The translations under genes were made by a program, and so were the position numbers. A stretch of 27,269 nt of DNA, from contig LUCW03000399.1 in the NCBI GenBank assembly GCA_001586965.3, positions 1 through 27,269 of the forward strand. The letters run 5' to 3'. Origin of the DNA: Sphaeroforma sirkka (Eukaryota > Opisthokonta > Ichthyosporea > Ichthyophonida). Below the pieces are notes generated by a model that was given only the letters and a program-made list of their open reading frames with translations, was not told the origin of the DNA and made no database searches. This document shows positions 22,201 through 27,269 of this stretch, piece by piece (the stretch's first letter is position 1; each line of letters begins with the position of its first letter).

Positions 22201-25200
22201 ACGCACTGCAAATATTTCAATCCGTATAGGTACGAACCAGAAGAGCCCAGATAGAAGGTTTCTTAGCCGTTGGCCAACGATATATAGACTTGCCCGGTCA
22301 CGCACTGCAAATATTTCAATCCGTATAGGTACGAACCAGAAGAGCCCAGATAGAAGGTTTCTTAGCCGTTGGCCAACGATATATAGACTAGATCGGTCAC
22401 GCACTGCAAATATTTCAATCCGTATAGGTACGAACCAGAAGAGCCCAGATAGAAGGTTTCTTAGCCGTTGGCCAACGATATATAGACTTAGATCGGTCAC
22501 GCACTGCAAATATTTCAATCCGTATAGGTACGAACCAGAAGAGCCCAGATAGAAGGTTTCTTAGCCGTTGGCCAACGATATATAGACTAGATCGGTCACG
22601 CACTGCAAATATTTCAATCCGTATAGGTACGAACCAGAAGAGCCCAGATAGAAGGTTTCTTAGCCGTTGGCCAACGATATATAGACTAGATCGGTCACGC
22701 ACTGCAAATATTTCAATCCGTATAGGTACGAACCAGAAGAGCCCAGATAGAAGGTTTCTTAGCCGTTGGCCAACGATATATAGACTAGATCGGTCACGCA
22801 CTGCAAATATTTCAATCCGTATAGGTACGAACCAGAAGAGCCCAGATAGAAGGTTTCTTAGCCGTTGGCCAACGATATATAGACTAGATCGGTCACGCAC
22901 TGCAAATATTTCAATCCGTATAGGTACGAACCAGAAGAGCCCAGATAGAAGGTTTCTTAGCCGTTGGCCAACGATATATAGACTAGATCGGTCACGCACT
23001 GCAAATATTTCAATCCGTATAGGTACGAACCAGAAGAGCCCAGATAGAAGGTTTCTTAGCCGTTGGCCAACGATATATAGACTAGATCGGTCACGCACTG
23101 CAAATATTTCAATCCGTATAGGTATGAGAACCAGTACGAACCAGAAGAGCCCAGATAGAAGGTTTCTTAGCCGTTGGCCAACGATATATAGACTAGATCG
23201 GTCACGCACTGCAAATATTTCAATCCGTATAGGTACGAACCAGAAGAGCCCAGATAGAAGGTTTCTTAGCCGTTGGCCAACGATATATAGACTTGCCCGG
23301 TCACGCACTGCAAATATTTCAATCCGTATAGGTACGAACCAGAAGAGCCCAGATAGAAGGTTTCTTAGCCGTTGGCCAACGATATATAGACTAGATCGGT
23401 CACGCACTGCAAATATTTCAATCCGTATAGGTACGAACCAGAAGAGCCCAGATAGAAGGTTTCTTAGCCGTTGGCCAACGATATATAGACTAGATCGGTC
23501 ACGCACTGCAAATATTTCAATCCGTATAGGTACGAACCAGAAGAGCCCAGATAGAAGGTTTCTTAGCCGTTGGCCAACGATATATAGACTAGATCGGTCA
23601 CGCACTGCAAATATTTCAATCCGTATAGGTACGAACCAGAAGAGCCCAGATAGAAGGTTTCTTAGCCGTTGGCCAACGATATATAGACTAGATCGGTCAC
23701 GCACTGCAAATATTTCAATCCGTATAGGTACGAACCAGAAGAGCCCAGATAGAAGGTTTCTTAGCCGTTGGCCAACGATATATAGACTAGATCGGTCACG
23801 CACTGCAAATATTTCAATCCGTATAGGTACGAACCAGAAGAGCCCAGATAGAAGGTTTCTTAGCCGTTGGCCAACGATATATAGACTAGATCGGTCACGC
23901 ACTGCAAATATTTCAATCCGTATAGGTACGAACCAGAAGAGCCCAGATAGAAGGTTTCTTAGCCGTTGGCCAACGATATATAGACTAGATCGGTCACGCA
24001 CTGCAAATATTTCAATACGCAAATATTTCAATCCGTATATAGGTACGAACCAGAAGAGCCCAGATAGAAGGTTTCTTAGCCGTTGGCCAACGATATATAG
24101 ACTAGATCGGTCACGCACTGCAAATATTTCAATCCGTATAGGTACGAACCAGAAGAGCCCAGATAGAAGGTTTCTTAGCCGTTGGCCAACGATATATAGA
24201 CTAGATCGGTCACGCACTGCAAATATTTCAATCCGTATAGGTACGAACCAGAAGAGCCCAGATAGAAGGTTTCTTAGCCGTTGGCCAACGATATATAGAC
24301 TTGCCCGGTCACGCACTGCAAATATTTCAATCCGTATAGGTACGAACCAGAAGAGCCCAGATAGAAGGTTTCTTAGCCGTTGGCCAACGATATATAGACT
24401 AGATCGGTCACGCACTGCAAATATTTCAATCCGTATAGGTACGAACCAGAAGAGCCCAGATAGAAGGTTTCTTAGCCGTTGGCCAACGATATATAGACTT
24501 GCCCGGTCACGCACTGCAAATATTTCAATCCGTATAGGTACGAACCAGAAGAGCCCAGATAGAAGGTTTCTTAGCCGTTGGCCAACGATATATAGACTAG
24601 ATCGGTCACGCACTGCAAATATTTCAATCCGTATAGGTACGAACCAGAAGAGCCCAGATAGAAGGTTTCTTAGCCGTTGGCCAACGATATATAGACTAGA
24701 TCGGTCACGCACTGCAAATATTTCAATCCGTATAGGTACGAACCAGAAGAGCCCAGATAGAAGGTTTCTTAGCCGTTGGCCAACGAGATATAGACTTGCC
24801 CGGTCACTGCACTTCAAATATTTCAATCCGTATAGGTACGAACCAGAAGAGCCCAGATAGAAGGTTTCTTAGCCGTTGGCCAACGATATATAGACTAGAT
24901 CGGTCACGCACTGCAAATATTTCAATCCGTATAGGTACGAACCAGAAGAGCCCAGATAGAAGGTTTCTTAGCCGTTGGCCAACGATATATAGACTAGATC
25001 GGTCACGCACTGCAAATATTTCAATCCGTATAGGTACGAACCAGAAGAGCCCAGATAGAAGGTTTCTTAGCCGTTGGCCAACGATATATAGACTAGATCG
25101 GTCACGCACTGCAAATATTTCAATCCGTATAGGTACGAACCAGAAGAGCCCAGATAGAAGGTTTCTTAGCCGTTGGCCAACGATATATAGACTAGATCGG

Positions 25201-26689
25201 TCACGCACTGCAAATATTTCAATCCGTATAGGTACGAACCAGAAGAGCCCAGATAGAAGGTTTCTTAGCCGTTGGCCAACGATATATAGACTAGATCGGT
25301 CACGCACTGCAAATATTTCAATCCGTATAGGTACGAACCAGAAGAGCCCAGATAGAAGGTTTCTTAGCCGTTGGCCAACGATATATAGACTAGATCGGTC
25401 ACGCACTGCAAATATTTCAATCCGTATAGGTACGAACCAGAAGAGCCCAGATAGAAGGTTTCTTAGCCGTTGGCCAACGATATATAGACTAGATCGGTCA
25501 CGCACTGCAAATATTTCAATCCGTATAGGTACGAACCAGAAGAGCCCAGATAGAAGGTTTCTTAGCCGTTGGCCAACGATATATAGACTAGATCGGTCAC
25601 GCACTGCAAATATTTCAATCCGTATAGGTACGAACCAGAAGAGCCCAGATAGAAGGTTTCTTAGCCGTTGGCCAACGATATATAGACTAGATCGGTCACG
25701 CACTGCAAATATTTCAATCCGTATAGGTACGAACCAGAAGAGCCCAGATAGAAGGTTTCTTAGCCGTTGGCCAACGAGATATAGACTTGCCCGGTCACGC
25801 ACTGCAAATATTTCAATCCGTATAGGTACGAACCAGAAGAGCCCAGATAGAAGGTTTCTTAGCCGTTGGCCAACGATATATAGACTAGATCGGTCACGCA
25901 CTGCAAATATTTCAATCCGTATAGGTACGAACCAGAAGAGCCCAGATAGAAGGTTTCTTAGCCGTTGGCCAACGATATATAGACTAGATCGGTCACGCAC
26001 TGCAAATATTTCAATCCGTATAGGTACGAACCAGAAGAGCCCAGATAGAAGGTTTCTTAGCCGTTGGCCAACGATATATAGACTAGATCGGTCACGCACT
26101 GCAAATATTTCAATCCGTATAGGTACGAACCAGAAGAGCCCAGATAGAAGGTTTCTTAGCCGTTGGCCAACGATATATAGACTAGATCGGTCACGCACTG
26201 CAAATATTTCAATCCGTATAGGTATGAACCAGAAGAGCCCAGATAGAAGGTTTCTTAGCCGTTGGCCAACGATATATAGACTAGATCGGTCACGCACTGC
26301 AAATATTTCAATCCGTATAGGTACGAACCAGAAGAGCCCAGATAGAAGGTTTCTTAGCCGTTGGCCAACGATATATAGACTAGATCGGTCACGCACTGCA
26401 AATATTTCAATCCGTATAGGTACGAACCAGAAGAGCCCAGATAGAAGGTTTCTTAGCCGTTGGCCAACGAGATATAGACTTGCCCGGTCACGCACTGCAA
26501 ATATTTCAATCCGTATAGGTACGAACCAGAAGAGCCCAGATAGAAGGTTTCTTAGCCGTTGGCCAACGATATATAGACTAGATCGGTCACGCACTGCAAA
26601 TATTTCAATCCGTATAGGTACGAACCAGAAGAGCCCAGATAGAAGGTTTCTTAGCCGTTGGCCAACGATATATAGACTTGCCCGGTCAC

Positions 26690-26700
26690 GCACAATCCGT
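26690..26700. repeat. Internally deleted satellite unit
   Basis: CACGCACAATCCG replaces the normal run from CACGCAC through TGCAAATATTTC to AATCCG, so about a dozen bases of the AT-rich core are missing and the following unit is short. Confidence 0.7.
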
Positions 26701-27269
26701 ATAGGTACGAACCAGAAGAGCCCAGATAGAAGGTTTCTTAGCCGTTGGCCAACGATATATAGACTAGATCGGTCACGCACTGCAAATATTTCAATCCGTA
26801 TAGGTACGAACCAGAAGAGCCCAGATAGAAGGTTTCTTAGCCGTTGGCCAACGATATATAGACTAGATCGGTCACGCACTGCAAATATTTCAATCCGTAT
26901 AGGTATGAACCAGAAGAGCCCAGATAGAAGGTTTCTTAGCCGTTGGCCAACGATATATAGACTTGCCCGGTCACGGTCACGCACTGCAAATATTTCAATC
27001 CGTATAGGTACGAACCAGAAGAGCCCAGATAGAAGGTTTCTTAGCCGTTGGCCAACGATATATAGACTAGATCGGTCACGCACTGCAAATATTTCAATCC
27101 GTATAGGTACGAACCAGAAGAGCCCAGATAGAAGGTTTCTTAGCCGTTGGCCAACGATATATAGACTAGATCGGTCACGCACTGCAAATATTTCAATCCG
27201 TATAGGTACGAACCAGAAGAGCCCAGATAGAAGGTTTCTTAGCCGTTGGCCAACGAGATATAGACTTGC

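Larger units (their letters stand above)
4449..27269. repeat. Satellite array of a 99 bp unit, about 230 head-to-tail copies, open at the right edge
   Basis: The unit, counted from ACTG(C/T)AAATATTTC, repeats every 99 bp in one orientation to the end of the window; positions 17041-17139 are a representative copy. There are no unique spacers between copies. In order, the unit holds AAATATTT, an imperfect GGTACGAACC dyad, (G/A)GCCC, a perfect 12 bp palindrome CGTTGGCCAACG (for example 17104-17115), ATATATAG, and (GACC/GATC/GCCC)GGTCACG. Copies are closely similar, with a few diagnostic substitutions and scattered small indels. The left junction with unique DNA is abrupt at about 4441-4449. Long stop-free frames exist on both strands because the period is a multiple of three; uncompensated one-base indels and lack of synonymous bias argue against coding. 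The array is likely heterochromatic satellite DNA. Confidence 0.97.
14659..27269. repeat. Satellite block 5: near-uniform GATCGG units with a scattered GCCCGG subtype
   Basis: About 127 units form the most uniform part of the array. A minority subtype with (AG/TTG)CCCGGTCAC begins at about 15150 and recurs to the right edge. Some of these also carry GAGATATAG instead of GATATATAG (for example 15531, 17511, 24785, 25777, 26469 and 27255). Another minority change is GGTATGAACC, at about 14593, 16176, 16472, 17868, 18659, 22032, 26223 and 26903. These markers would serve to find duplicated multi-unit segments. Confidence 0.8.

Noticed and set aside
4449..27269. CRISPR array
   Set aside because: Repeats are contiguous 99 bp units with no unique spacers, and the context is a eukaryotic retrotransposon and satellite.

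Overview
The window looks eukaryotic. A broken LTR-retrotransposon fragment (gag plus retropepsin-type protease) is followed by an AT-rich non-coding stretch and then by a very large head-to-tail satellite array. There is no operon structure, no ribosome-binding-site spacing and no bacterial gene. The sequence does not tell me the species. The array could be pericentromeric, subtelomeric or another heterochromatic block, and it runs off the right edge.

Layout. (1) Positions 1 to about 2921, minus strand: gag and protease of an LTR retrotransposon read right to left, with reverse transcriptase and the rest of pol expected beyond the left edge. The reading frame is broken near the gag start, inside gag, between gag and protease, and at least twice inside the protease, so this copy is decayed (or the assembly carries many indels). 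(2) Positions 2922-4448: no gene. The part nearest gag holds a plausible LTR/leader (TATATA and AATAAA on the minus strand). The rest holds a 3 x 19 bp tandem repeat and a cluster of inverted repeats and hairpins ending about 60 bp before the satellite. (3) Positions 4449-27269: about 230 copies of a 99 bp unit, nearly all exact in length, about 44% GC with six CpG per unit in the common right-hand form.

The most informative feature is the order inside the array. Six diagnostic changes appear one after another from left to right, each on the background of the previous ones: CTGTAA to CTGCAA, CATAAG to CAGAAG, AAGGGCCC to AAGAGCCC, CACGTAC to CACGCAC, GACCGG to GATCGG, and finally a scattered GCCCGG subtype. 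The edge next to unique DNA holds the most mixed units and the interior is nearly uniform, as expected if homogenisation or expansion is interior-driven and the edge is a relic. Within the unit, roughly 44 bp around a perfect 12 bp palindrome (CGTTGGCCAACG) hardly varies, while diagnostic sites and most multi-base indels lie outside it.

Because 99 is 3 x 33 and the unit lacks stops in one frame on each strand, the array contains very long open frames on both strands (up to about 1250 codons). I treat these as a by-product of period length, not as genes. I found no tRNA, rRNA, CRISPR array or convincing host gene.
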